Shown here: positions 17,722 to 26,469 of the stretch, piece after piece | How the letters are laid out: every line of letters starts with the position of its first letter | Position numbering within the stretch: the first letter of the stretch is position 1 | Origin: Bruticola sp004554425 | Lineage (GTDB): Bacteria > Vulcanimicrobiota > Xenobia > Xenobiales > Xenobiaceae | Direction: 5' to 3' | DNA length: 64,000 nucleotides | NCBI GenBank assembly: GCA_958366945.1 | Contig: CATXCY010000003.1 | Coordinates: 46,299-110,298, forward strand | The notes under the pieces: generated by a model | The model's input: only the letters and a program-made list of their open reading frames with translations | Databases searched by the model: none | Told to the model about the DNA's origin: nothing | Translations under genes and position numbers: made by a program

Positions 17722-18660
17722 ATGAGTGAACAAGAACTTATTTTAGCTAATCGCCTTCGCAAGCGGTTTAAACATTTTTCCAAATGGGCTCGTCGTCAGA
17801 ATATCAGCTGTTTTAGAATTTATGATCATGATATTCCTGAATTTCCAGTTATTGCCGATTATTATGAAGGCAAAGTAATTCTCTGGATTTCTGATCGCAC
17901 TCGCGATGATTCCGAAGAGGCTCGCCAAGCTTTTCGCCAAGAAGCTATAAGGCAAACTTTGCTAGGCTTAGAGCTAGACGAAAATAACCTTTTTGTAAAG
18001 GATCGTCGTCCCGGCGGTCAGTATAGACGACGCAGTCATGACAAAAACGAATTTACAGTTCATGAAGGTGGCCATAATTTCTTGGTCAATTTAAGCGACT
18101 ACCATGATACTGGACTTTTCTTAGATCATCGTCGTACTCGTGCTCTAGTAGCTTCACAGAGCCAAGGGAAAAAAGTTCTCAATCTTTTTTGTTATACGGG
18201 AAGCTTTACCGTTTATGCTAGTGCTGCCGGAGCTATTAGTACAGTTTCTGTAGATCTTTCTGGACGCTACCTCGACTGGTTAGAGCGCAATTTACAGATT
18301 AACAACTTGCAAGATAAAGCCAATACGTTAGTGGAAGACGACGTAGTCTGTTGGTTGGAAGACGCCGTTAGAGACGGAGAACATTTTGATCTTATAGTTT
18401 GTGATCCACCTACTTTTAGCAACTCAAAAATGACTGCCGACATTTTTGAAGTAGGCAAAGATCATGTTAAACTGATCGAGAATTGTTTAAAGCTTCTCTA
18501 CCCAGGAGGCAAATTATATTTCAGCACCAATAAACGCAATTTTGCTATGCAGGAAATCAATTATCCAAATATGAGTTGGAAAGAGATAACTTCGCAAACG
18601 GTTTCTCCCGACTTTGAAAATTCCAAAGCGCATCGCTGTTGGCTTTTTGAGCTTAGCTAA
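17722..18660 (+). CDS. RlmK-like 23S rRNA (guanine-N7) methyltransferase
   Basis: 312-residue class I methyltransferase equivalent to the C-terminal half of E. coli RlmL (RlmK, m7G2069). Seen: FVKDRRPGGQYRRRS, EGGHNFLVNLSDYHDTGLFL, SAM motif VLNLFCYTGSFTVYA, and the active-site motif DPPTFSNSKM. The RlmL THUMP and N2-methyltransferase half is absent, so this is a standalone form; RlmI-type m5C enzymes are close relatives but the FSNSK motif favours RlmK. ATG start with no clear ribosome site, 28 bp after the signalling gene. Confidence 0.82.
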   Translation: MSEQELILANRLRKRFKHFSKWARRQNISCFRIYDHDIPEFPVIADYYEGKVILWISDRTRDDSEEARQAFRQEAIRQTLLGLELDENNLFVKDRRPGGQYRRRSHDKNEFTVHEGGHNFLVNLSDYHDTGLFLDHRRTRALVASQSQGKKVLNLFCYTGSFTVYASAAGAISTVSVDLSGRYLDWLERNLQINNLQDKANTLVEDDVVCWLEDAVRDGEHFDLIVCDPPTFSNSKMTADIFEVGKDHVKLIENCLKLLYPGGKLYFSTNKRNFAMQEINYPNMSWKEITSQTVSPDFENSKAHRCWLFELS

Positions 18661-18680
18661 ACTAAAAAAATATATCTTGC

Positions 18681-18730
18681 CACAAAAAATAGCGCCGAAG
18701 CGAAATAAAGCTGCGACGCTATTCCTATTT
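18681..18730. terminator. Bidirectional terminator between rlmK-like gene and trpS
   Basis: Arms AATAGCG and CGCTATT (18688-18723) flanked by an A-run on the left and CCTATTTTT on the right, between convergent genes. Confidence 0.7.
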
Positions 18731-18748
18731 TTGGGTAAAAATCTCTAA

Positions 18749-19810
18749 CTATTTAAGCAAATTGTTACCTTCGAAGTAATCAATTTTCATGGCATGGCGC
18801 ACGGCACGCAAAGTTTCGGCAGCTTTTTTCTGAGCCTTTTCACAGCCTACACGCAGCATTTCATAAACTTCTGGTAAGCGTTTTTCCCAAGCCTGACGAC
18901 GCTCACGAATAGGCTTAAGTTCAGCTTGCATAACATTGTTGAGGAACTTTTTAACAACAACATCACCTAAACCGCCACGTTCATAGTGAGCTTTCAACTC
19001 TGCTAAATTGGCATATTCGGGCAAGAATTCGGCAAAATGTTCATCGCGGCAGAAAGCGTCTAAGTAAATGAAAACAGGATTGCCTTCAGTGTGACCGGGA
19101 TCCTCGCGACGCAAGTGAGTAGGATCGGTAAACATGGACATTACTTTTTTGCGGATTTCTTCCGGCTCTTCGGAAAGGTAGATGCAATTACCCAGCGATT
19201 TACTCATCTTAGCTTTACCGTCAATGCCAGGCAAGCGCAAGCAAGCTTTGTTAGAAGGTAAAATAATTTGCGGTTCGACTAAAGTTTCGCCATAAACTGT
19301 ATTGAATTTGTGCACAATTTCACGGCATTGCTCCAACATAGGAAGCTGATCTTCACCTACGGGCACAGCAGTAGCCTGGAAAGCAGTAATATCGGAAGCT
19401 TGACTAATAGGATAGCAGAAAAATCCTACCGGAATACTGGCTTCAAAATTGCGCATCTGGATTTCTGCCTTAACGGTAGGATTGCGCTGTACTCGGGAAA
19501 CGGTCACTAAGTTCATGTAATAGAAAGTCAGTTCCGTCAGTTCGGGAACCATAGACTGAATGAAAATGGTAGATTTTTCCGGATCGAGACCACAAGCCAA
19601 ATAGTCCAAAGCCACTTGCATAATATTCTGACGCACTTTTTCCGGATGCTCAGCATTATCAGTTAAAGCCTGAGCGTCAGCAATCATAATATAAATTTCA
19701 TCAAAACGTCCGGAATTTTGCAATTGCACACGTTCTTTTAAAGAACCTACATAGTGGCCAACATGAAGACGGCCGGTGGGACGGTCGCCGGTTAAGATAA
19801 TCTGTTTCAT
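18749..19810 (-). CDS. trpS: Tryptophanyl-tRNA synthetase
   Basis: Class I synthetase charging tRNA-Trp, 353 residues. Seen: ILTGDRPTGRLHVGHYVGSL with the HIGH-equivalent HVGH, DITAFQATAVPVGEDQLPML, and KMSKSLGN (about residue 200). The TGRLHVGHYVGSL form with an adjacent ERV/LQN stretch is like the second bacterial TrpRS type found in some Firmicutes. ATG preceded by GGAGGAGC. Divergent from the zinc-ribbon operon. Confidence 0.96.
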   Translation of the reverse strand: MKQIILTGDRPTGRLHVGHYVGSLKERVQLQNSGRFDEIYIMIADAQALTDNAEHPEKVRQNIMQVALDYLACGLDPEKSTIFIQSMVPELTELTFYYMNLVTVSRVQRNPTVKAEIQMRNFEASIPVGFFCYPISQASDITAFQATAVPVGEDQLPMLEQCREIVHKFNTVYGETLVEPQIILPSNKACLRLPGIDGKAKMSKSLGNCIYLSEEPEEIRKKVMSMFTDPTHLRREDPGHTEGNPVFIYLDAFCRDEHFAEFLPEYANLAELKAHYERGGLGDVVVKKFLNNVMQAELKPIRERRQAWEKRLPEVYEMLRVGCEKAQKKAAETLRAVRHAMKIDYFEGNNLLK

Positions 19811-20003
19811 TTTAAATTGCTCCTCCGCTAAAAGGGATAACTTCTAACAAGCCAAGCCCATTTGTCGGAAATAAATTAAAGTAAATTAGAAGTGTAATCG
19901 TTTGGTTGCTAAAGTCCGTTTTCCTTCGCTATAGCAAAAATTAAAATTTTCAGCTCATAAAGCGAAAAAAGGTAGTAAATAAGTAAGCTAGAAACTTTGT
20001 CGC

Positions 20004-21263
20004 ATGGATCCTTTTGAACTTTCTATATCGCCTGTTTTTAATGAAGTTATTCGAGCTGCCGAATTAGTTTACGAAGCTCCCGACGACCCTTCCGCTAAAG
20101 AAGAGCTTTCCCAAACTCTACGTGATATGGCAGAATTTACCCAATATTTGGCCGCTTCATTTCAAGAAGCCATAAAAGTTCGCCCCAAAACGGAACTTTC
20201 AGTCAGAGCTCCGCAAGAGTTTGCTGCTGAGCTAAAAGTTATTACTGAGGTTTTGAGTGGTTTAAAACAGAATTTAGCCAATAATAAAGTCGAGCCTTTC
20301 CCTGAGCTAATAGATCAAGGACGCAAAGCTTTGGCTCAAATGTTCGAGATTTTCGAGCAAATGAAAAAGGAAGAAGAGTCCTTCCCTGTTTTTTCAAAAT
20401 CTCCCTATATCCAAGAAATTGTCCGCATAGCTACTGGAGTTGCCAAAGGACAATATAAGCCAGAAGTGCTTAAAGACAAAGTAGCGTGGTTACGCGATCG
20501 TTTCTTAGAATTTAAAGACGATTTTGCCAGCATAAAAGATATTCCCAAGGAAAATGACGACGTCGAAAAGCTGCTTCCCATAGCCGAACAAGCTTTACAA
20601 AAGATGGGGCAAGCTTTAGAAAAAATGACTCGTTTCCAAAGAAGTTACGACAAAAAGCTGCTAAAAGAAGGCTGCTCGGAACTGTTACAAAGTAGCGAAG
20701 TGCTTATTGCTGTCCAAGAAAGGCTTATAAAAGCTTCTACAGCTCAACCGGCTGCTTGCCCTAATTGCGGCGCTCTCAATCCTGGCGGAGCAAAAAAATG
20801 TCGAGCTTGTAATGCAATTATGCCTGCTATTGTCGGTCTTTCTACCCAAACTATGGAAATAAAAGAAAACGTCCCCCTCGAAACTAAAGGGCCGGCCTAC
20901 ACTTATATTTCCAGATTGGAAGGCTCACTCAATTCATATAAACGTCAGCTGTTAGATCAGAAAGATCTTAAACGAGAGATAGACTTCTTCGCCCAAAAAG
21001 TATCTGACGGTCTAGCCCAATTTGCCGAAATGAAGAAAAAAGCCGCTGCTCAAACTGAAAGCGAAGAAAGCAACCGAGAGGCCATACTTTCACTCTACAA
21101 CGACATGGAGACTGGCTTAAATACTCTGTCCAGAGGAGTAAAAAAAATGCAAAGCTTCTTTGACAGCCAAGATGAGCAAATATTGGACGAAGGCTTTGAT
21201 GTTATAGTTGCAGGCGCAACGCTTATGATAGACACCCAAAATAAGGTTTCTGCCGCCAGATAG
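20004..21263 (+). CDS. Unknown helical zinc-ribbon protein, paralogue of 56300-57994
   Basis: 419 residues, almost entirely helical, with one zinc ribbon in the middle (ACPNCGALNPGGAKKCRACN, about 250-270) followed by QTMEIKE. By eye there are three copies of a helical module of about 115 residues, each ending in a pattern GxxLxxMxxFxxxxDxxLLxEG or a close variant; two precede and one follows the ribbon. The 564-residue protein at 56.3 kb has the same ribbon, the same QT-EI-E follow-up and similar modules. No signal peptide. Function unknown. The next gene, also with a zinc ribbon, starts 15 bp downstream. Confidence 0.7.
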   Translation: MDPFELSISPVFNEVIRAAELVYEAPDDPSAKEELSQTLRDMAEFTQYLAASFQEAIKVRPKTELSVRAPQEFAAELKVITEVLSGLKQNLANNKVEPFPELIDQGRKALAQMFEIFEQMKKEEESFPVFSKSPYIQEIVRIATGVAKGQYKPEVLKDKVAWLRDRFLEFKDDFASIKDIPKENDDVEKLLPIAEQALQKMGQALEKMTRFQRSYDKKLLKEGCSELLQSSEVLIAVQERLIKASTAQPAACPNCGALNPGGAKKCRACNAIMPAIVGLSTQTMEIKENVPLETKGPAYTYISRLEGSLNSYKRQLLDQKDLKREIDFFAQKVSDGLAQFAEMKKKAAAQTESEESNREAILSLYNDMETGLNTLSRGVKKMQSFFDSQDEQILDEGFDVIVAGATLMIDTQNKVSAAR

Positions 21264-21278
21264 GAGTAGCCCAACGAT

Positions 21279-21881
21279 ATGTTAGAGTGTCCCAAATGTC
21301 ACGCTCAGAATTTGCCTAACTCACATTACTGTGATGAGTGTGGTTCTGAACTTACCGACGCAAATAAAGAAACTGTCGGCACTTTGCCAACATTGCCCGC
21401 AGAGTCTGAACTACTCTCCAATGAAACACAGTTACAATCAGTTGTTCAAGCTCCAAGCAATACAATCACCTCTACCACTTCAGATGATATTTCTCCTCAA
21501 CTGACTTTGCCAGCCAACAGCATCAAGGCTGCCCTACCTACTACTTCTTCGCAAGTTTTGAAAAACAACTTACAAAGAAGTAGTGTTTCTCAAAGCCAAA
21601 CAGCAGGTAAAGTTGGAAGCTTTTTCTCCAACTTGGCCAATAGTTGCCAAAAACTTATCTCCAATGGCAATGCAATATTGAAAGGTTTGGATAGCTCCGC
21701 AGAAACACAGCCAAGCGGCACCTCTGTAAAACCTATCATGCCCACCGACAGCAAAGGTAAGACGCTGTGCAATAAGATAGTAGCTGCTCTTTTAGGTGTA
21801 GGGATATTGGCTCTGTGCATATTCATGATCGGCAAAAAATTAGCAGTATTTAGTTTATCCACATTTATAAAGCAAAAATAG
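21279..21881 (+). CDS. Zinc-ribbon protein with C-terminal membrane anchor
   Basis: 200 residues. N-terminal zinc ribbon (CPKCHAQN at 4-11, then YCDECGSEL), a long Ser/Thr/Pro-rich linker of low complexity, and one C-terminal membrane helix (IVAALLGVGILALCIFMIG, about 166-184). The ribbon should face the cytoplasm. TAGGAG overlapping the stop of the upstream zinc-ribbon gene serves as ribosome site, so the two are probably coupled. Function unknown. Confidence 0.7.
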   Translation: MLECPKCHAQNLPNSHYCDECGSELTDANKETVGTLPTLPAESELLSNETQLQSVVQAPSNTITSTTSDDISPQLTLPANSIKAALPTTSSQVLKNNLQRSSVSQSQTAGKVGSFFSNLANSCQKLISNGNAILKGLDSSAETQPSGTSVKPIMPTDSKGKTLCNKIVAALLGVGILALCIFMIGKKLAVFSLSTFIKQK

Positions 21882-21915
21882 GCACAAAAACTGTAAATAT
21901 TTTTGCCTTCTTTTT
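21881..21915 (+). terminator. Weak terminator after the zinc-ribbon pair
   Basis: GGCACAAAAA pairs imperfectly with TTTTTGCC and is followed by CTTTTT. The stem has a bulge, so the call is tentative. Confidence 0.35.
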
Positions 21916-21944
21916 CATATCGAAAGGTATATTCTTTTGCAATT

Positions 21945-22010
21945 CGAAAAGCCGAGCGACCCCTGGATAAAGTTAAAGTAAAATTTAGCCGATAGGGGGA
22001 CGGCTTTTCG
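21945..22010 (+). promoter_or_regulatory. Long-range hairpin in the glgP leader
   Basis: CGAAAAGCCG (21945-21954) and CGGCTTTTCG (22001-22010) are perfect 10-bp inverted arms about 46 bp apart, with an inner CCCCT/AGGGG pairing. It lies 114 bp upstream of the glgP start and is not followed by a U-run, so an mRNA control structure is more likely than a terminator. Confidence 0.45.
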
Positions 22011-22123
22011 CAAGTTTTCGACTGGGAGGTAAATCAGCTCGAAAAAATGCTTGGAAGCCGGTTGGCGGCTCCAGAAACAATTTTTTCATAAATTAAATAA
22101 AAAAACATTCGGAGGTTTATACC

Positions 22124-24673
22124 GTGCACATTTTAGGCACCGTAGTAGTTCGTCCTGTCTTGCCCGAGCGCATTGCCGGTTTGCAGGAATTATCCCACAA
22201 CTTGTGGTGGTCTTGGACTCCCGAAGCTCTGGCTCTCTTTTCCGGCTTAGATCAAGAGCTCTGGAAGAGCGTAGGTCACAATCCTGTGGCCGTTTTAGCC
22301 AACATTGATCAAGCTAAGCTCGAAGAAGCTGCTAAAGACGCCAAGTATTTAAAAGCTTACGATGATGTATATGCCAAATTCAAGGCTTACATGAATCCTA
22401 AGAGCACTCGCTACAGCGAAGCCTTCCCCGAAAGCAAAGACAAAGTAATTGCTTATTTCTCCGCCGAATTTGGCATGCACGAGAGTCTGCCTATTTATTC
22501 TGGTGGTTTAGGCATTTTATCCGGCGACCATATTAAGACCGCTTCCGATATGGGAATCCCCATGATTGGTGTAGGTCTCCTTTATAATCACGGTTACTTC
22601 ATTCAGACTATCAATCAAGACGGTTGGCAGGAAGCTAGCTACAAGCCCTTAGACTTCTCTATGGTTCCAGCTGAAAAAGCCACAGACGCTAACGGCAACG
22701 AAATTGTTGTACAAATTGAGATGCCTGACCGCATTGTCAATGCTCGCGTTTGGATCATTCAAGTCGGCCGTATTAAACTTTACTTACTCGATACCGATAT
22801 TGAGCAGAACTCTGTAGCCGATCGCGGTCTCTCTGCCCGTCTCTATGGTGGCGACAATCAGATGCGCATCGCCCAGGAAAAGATCTTGGGTATCGGCGGT
22901 GTGAAGGCTTTACGTCGCTTAGGCATCAATCCTTGGGTATGGCATATGAACGAAGGTCACTCTGCCTTCCTGACTATTGAGCTCATGCGTGAATATGTTA
23001 CTGAAAAAGGCCTCAACTGGCGTCAGGCTATCGAAGCTATTTCTCCCAAAGTATGCTTCACTACTCACACTCCTGTACCCGCCGGTCAAGACGCTTTCGG
23101 CAGCGACCTCATGGAAATGCATTTCTGGAAAGTGCGTAACGAATTGGGCATGTCCCGCAACGAGTTTATGCGCTTAGGCCAGAATCCCGGCCAGCCCGAC
23201 GCTCCTTTCAATTTAACTATCTTCTGCCTTAAATTGGCCAGTTTCCGCAACGGCGTAAGTAAATTACATGGCGACGTCTCCCGCCACTTATGGCGCGATG
23301 TATGGCCCGAAGTTCCCGCTGCCGAAATTCCCATTACTTCCGTTACTAACGGCGTCCATATCGGAACTTGGATTGCTCCGGAAATGGCTCGTTTATACGA
23401 TAAGCACGTCTCCAAAGATTGGCGCATCAATCCCGACAGCCACAAACTTTGGGATAAAGCTAAGATTCCCGCTGGTGATATTTGGTCTGTACACCAGACT
23501 TTGAAACAGCGCATGATTGATGGAGTCAGAGCCCGTCACGAACGTCGTTTGCGCCGCTTAAGTGCTCCTCTGTCCGAAATCGAAGCTGCCAAGAAGATTC
23601 TTTCTCCCAGCGTTTTGACTGTCGGTTTTGCCAGACGTTTCGCCACTTACAAACGCGCCGTCTTGCTTTTCTCCAATATTGAGCGCCTCAAGAAGATCAT
23701 GCTTACTCCCGGCCGCGAAGTAAACTTCGTCTTCGCCGGTAAAGCTCACCCCGCCGATCGTCCCGGTCAGGAATTCATTAAGCGTATCCATGATTACAGC
23801 AAGATGCCTGAATTTAAAGGACGCATCATTCTGTTAGAAGACTATGATATCGATTTGGCCCGCTACTTAGTACAAGGCGTCGACGTATGGCTTAATAACC
23901 CTCGTCGTCCTCTGGAAGCTTCCGGTACCTCCGGTGAAAAAGCGGCCATGAACGGTGTGCTTAACTTCAGTGTTTTAGATGGTTGGTGGGCTGAAGGCTT
24001 CAACGGTCAGAACGGTTGGTCTATTGGCGAAAACCGTCACTACAACAGCAACGAAGAGCAGGACTTGATCGATACTAATTCGCTCTACTCCACTTTGGAA
24101 GACGAAATCGTTCCTGCTTACTACGATGATCGCGACGGAAATGGTATTCCTACCGTTTGGACTGCCATGATGCAGAATGCCGTTCGTACTTTGGTGCCTG
24201 AGTATTCCACTCATCGTATGCTTCATGACTATTGCCACGAAATTTACGTTCCCGCTGGTATTGCCGGTGAAAGTGCCGGAGAAAATGGCTACACCAAGGC
24301 CAAAGATTTAGCCGGTTGGAAGCAGTACTTAGAGGGCGTATGGAATGACGTCAACTTAGAGTCTGAAATTCAGCAGCGCGGTGAAGTAAAACGCGGTCAG
24401 GAAATTTCTGTCAGCGCTCGCGTCTTCTTAGGTAGACTCATTCCTCAGGAAGTTGAAGTAGAGCTTTATGCTGGTAAATTAGTCAATGAAGAGATCGTCA
24501 ACCCTCAGGTAGTTAAGCTCAACTATGGCGGCTATCGCGACGGCGCTCATTGCTATGAAGGCAAGATTACTCCCAACGCTACTGGCACCTTTGCCTATTC
24601 GGTAAGAGTAATTCCTACTCACGTTGCCGCTAAGTTCAACGATGTCGTCAACTTCATTTGCTGGTCCCGCTAG
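22124..24673 (+). CDS. glgP: Alpha-glucan (glycogen) phosphorylase, DUF3417-containing type
   Basis: Releases glucose-1-phosphate from glycogen or maltodextrin (GT35). 849 residues: N-terminal DUF3417 region (LSHNLWWSWTPEALALFSGL, about 24-43), catalytic body with AEFGMHESLPIYSGGLGIL, HMNEGHSAFLTIE and FTTHTPVPAGQD, and the PLP site EASGTSGEKAAMNGVLN (about 608-624). The DUF3417 layout marks the short archaeal/Thermotoga-like phosphorylase group rather than the E. coli MalP type. GTG start with CGGAGG 8 nt upstream. C-rich, regular codon choice like the cit cluster suggests high expression. Confidence 0.95.
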   Translation: MHILGTVVVRPVLPERIAGLQELSHNLWWSWTPEALALFSGLDQELWKSVGHNPVAVLANIDQAKLEEAAKDAKYLKAYDDVYAKFKAYMNPKSTRYSEAFPESKDKVIAYFSAEFGMHESLPIYSGGLGILSGDHIKTASDMGIPMIGVGLLYNHGYFIQTINQDGWQEASYKPLDFSMVPAEKATDANGNEIVVQIEMPDRIVNARVWIIQVGRIKLYLLDTDIEQNSVADRGLSARLYGGDNQMRIAQEKILGIGGVKALRRLGINPWVWHMNEGHSAFLTIELMREYVTEKGLNWRQAIEAISPKVCFTTHTPVPAGQDAFGSDLMEMHFWKVRNELGMSRNEFMRLGQNPGQPDAPFNLTIFCLKLASFRNGVSKLHGDVSRHLWRDVWPEVPAAEIPITSVTNGVHIGTWIAPEMARLYDKHVSKDWRINPDSHKLWDKAKIPAGDIWSVHQTLKQRMIDGVRARHERRLRRLSAPLSEIEAAKKILSPSVLTVGFARRFATYKRAVLLFSNIERLKKIMLTPGREVNFVFAGKAHPADRPGQEFIKRIHDYSKMPEFKGRIILLEDYDIDLARYLVQGVDVWLNNPRRPLEASGTSGEKAAMNGVLNFSVLDGWWAEGFNGQNGWSIGENRHYNSNEEQDLIDTNSLYSTLEDEIVPAYYDDRDGNGIPTVWTAMMQNAVRTLVPEYSTHRMLHDYCHEIYVPAGIAGESAGENGYTKAKDLAGWKQYLEGVWNDVNLESEIQQRGEVKRGQEISVSARVFLGRLIPQEVEVELYAGKLVNEEIVNPQVVKLNYGGYRDGAHCYEGKITPNATGTFAYSVRVIPTHVAAKFNDVVNFICWSR

Positions 24674-24704
24674 TTTATAGCACCGAGCAAATAGACAATA
24701 AATA

Positions 24705-24758
24705 AAAATAGCCTCCCGAGCCAAATAAAACAAATAAAAGCTTGGGAGGCTATTTTTT
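24705..24758. terminator. Strong terminator after glgP
   Basis: Arms AATAGCCTCCCgAG and CTtGGGAGGCTATT (24706-24754) followed by TTTTT. Confidence 0.85.
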
Positions 24759-24862
24759 GTATAAAAGCTATCTAGTGAAATGTTTTATGATGTTATCGCT
24801 AGGCTATTGAAGCGTATATACCCGCGCTTAGTAAGTCTATATTTATAATTGTTGACAAAAAA

Positions 24863-24916
24863 AACACAATGGCGAGCCGTAAAACCGGCTCGCGCCTATA
24901 TGGTCTGTCTTGTGTT
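24863..24916. other. Structured intergenic element (nested inverted repeats)
   Basis: Inner arms GCGAGCCG/CGGCTCGC (24872-24893, 6-nt spacer) lie within outer arms AACACAA/TTGTGTT (24863-24869 and 24910-24916). A TTGACA at 24852 has no matching -10. No U-run follows. Together with 25037-25062 it is the only structure I see in the 580-bp gap before citD. Confidence 0.4.
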
Positions 24917-25036
24917 CGCCGTTCCATATTAAATTATTGTTAGTTCAATATCAAGGTATATTTAAAGTTTTATTTTACCTTTTTGCCTATTTTTAGTCCA
25001 GGCTATCGCGAAAATAGCCACAAGTTCACTTAATTA

Positions 25037-25062
25037 TTAGCAATAATAAGCATTATTGTTAA
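25037..25062. promoter_or_regulatory. Operator-like palindrome upstream of the citrate lyase cluster
   Basis: CAATAAT-AAGC-ATTATTG (25041-25058) is a perfect 7-bp palindrome flanked by TTA and TAA. It lies about 190 bp before citD in the only intergenic region that could hold the cluster promoter. The regulator is unknown. Confidence 0.45.
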
Positions 25063-25254
25063 GATAATCTTATAAAAAATACAATTTTTCAAAAAAAATT
25101 AAGCTGCCAAAGCTGTTCAACTGGCAAAGGCTTTTTGCCTATTTAATAGAAATATCTATGGCCGTTAGTGTGGGACTTACCTTAGTCCTGAGCTGTCTGA
25201 TCATTTCAGAGTTTGGCACACACCTCTCCAACGATAAAAGGAAGGGCAATTACT

Positions 25255-25539
25255 TTGAAGTTAGTTACCAAAGCCGAAGCCGGTACCTTAGAATCTGGCG
25301 ATATCCATATCGAAGTAGAATCTGCCGATACTCCCGGCGTAGAAGTAGATCTCAGCAGTACAGTTATGAAGCTGTACGGACGCCAAATTACTAAAGTCAT
25401 TAAAGAAACCGTCGCTGAGCTCGGCGTGGACGGTGTCGTCGTCACGGCTGTAGACAAAGGCGCTTTAGACTGCACAGTTAAAGCCAGAGTCAAAACTGCC
25501 ATTTACAGGGCTTGTCAAAGCAACGAGTATTCTTGGTAA
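25255..25539 (+). CDS. citD: Citrate lyase acyl carrier protein (gamma subunit)
   Basis: 94-residue ACP of citrate lyase. The motif AGTLESGD places the prosthetic-group serine at Ser14, as in Klebsiella CitD, where phosphoribosyl-dephospho-CoA is attached. The family end pattern VVVTAVDKGALDCTVKARVK is present. I chose TTG at 25255 because AGGAAGGG lies about 8 nt upstream and it gives the normal MKLVTKAEAG start; the frame extends to an ATG at 25213 that would add 14 unrelated residues. First gene of the cluster; citE follows after 24 bp. Confidence 0.93.
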   Translation: MKLVTKAEAGTLESGDIHIEVESADTPGVEVDLSSTVMKLYGRQITKVIKETVAELGVDGVVVTAVDKGALDCTVKARVKTAIYRACQSNEYSW

Positions 25540-25563
25540 AAAAGTAAGGAAGTGGCGAAAATT

Positions 25564-26463
25564 ATGGCACAGAAGCAAAGACTCCGCAGAACTATGATGT
25601 TTGTACCGGGAAATAATCCCGGTATGATGAGAGACGCCCATATCTATGGCTCGGATTCTCTCATGTTCGACCTTGAAGACTCCGTGTCTATGGCCGAAAA
25701 AGATGCCGCCAGGCAGCTTGTCTATCAAGCCATAAAAACTATCGACTACGGCAACACCGAAATTGTTGTCCGCATAAATCCTTTAGACACACCTTACGGT
25801 AGAGCTGATGTAGAAGCAATGGTAGCCGCCGGAGCTCACGTTTTGCGTATGCCCAAAACCGAAACTCCCAAAGATATTACCGATTGCGAAGCTGTCATCG
25901 AAGAGATGGAGAAAAAACACGGCCGTCCGGTAGGCGATACTCTGATGATGGCCGCTATTGAAGGTGCTTTGGGCGTAGTCAATGCTTACCAAATTGCTAC
26001 TGCTTCACAGAGATTGATCGGCATTGCTTTAGGCGCCGAAGATTTTTGTGCCAATATGAAATGTCAGCGCACCAAAACCGGCGCTGAGCTTCAGTTAGCT
26101 CGTCAAACTATCGTTTTAGCGGCCCGCGCTGCTGGCATTGACGCTTTAGATACAGTTTATTCCGACGTCAACAACGAAGAGCAATTACTTTATGAAGCTA
26201 GGCTTATCAAAGACTTGGGCTTCGACGGCAAGAGCGTAATTAACCCACGCCAAATTGCTCCCGTCCATTCTGTTTTCAACCCCACTGCCAAAGATATTGA
26301 AAAGGCTAAGCGAGTTGTAGCCGCCATTAAAGAAGCTGAAGCTAAGGGCTCCGGCGTAATCAGCTTAAATGGTAAGATGGTCGATAAGCCCGTAGCCATC
26401 AGAGCTCAAAGAGTTATCGAACTGGCCGTCATTTCAGGAATCATTTCCCCTTCGGAGGTATAA
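25564..26463 (+). CDS. citE: Citrate lyase beta subunit (citryl-ACP lyase)
   Basis: 299 residues. Cleaves citryl-ACP to acetyl-ACP and oxaloacetate. HpcH/HpaI-type barrel motifs seen: RRTMMFVPGNNPGMM, DSLMFDLEDSV, VVRINPLDTPYG, MMAAIEGALGVVNA, GIALGAEDF, and GFDGKSVINPRQI. The ATG at 25564 is about 11 nt from AAGGAAG; an upstream in-frame GTG at 25552 directly abuts that site and is less likely. citF starts 6 bp after its stop. Confidence 0.95.
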   Translation: MAQKQRLRRTMMFVPGNNPGMMRDAHIYGSDSLMFDLEDSVSMAEKDAARQLVYQAIKTIDYGNTEIVVRINPLDTPYGRADVEAMVAAGAHVLRMPKTETPKDITDCEAVIEEMEKKHGRPVGDTLMMAAIEGALGVVNAYQIATASQRLIGIALGAEDFCANMKCQRTKTGAELQLARQTIVLAARAAGIDALDTVYSDVNNEEQLLYEARLIKDLGFDGKSVINPRQIAPVHSVFNPTAKDIEKAKRVVAAIKEAEAKGSGVISLNGKMVDKPVAIRAQRVIELAVISGIISPSEV

Positions 26464-26469
26464 CGCAAC

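Noticed and set aside
24852..24857. TTGACA as a cit promoter -35
   Set aside because: No -10-like hexamer lies 16-18 bp downstream; that interval falls inside a GC-rich hairpin, and citD is 400 bp away.
25158..25394. 78-codon frame starting MAVSVGLTL upstream of citD
   Set aside because: It overlaps citD in another frame, turns into Arg/Ser-rich noise and lacks a ribosome site. The CitD frame is unambiguous.
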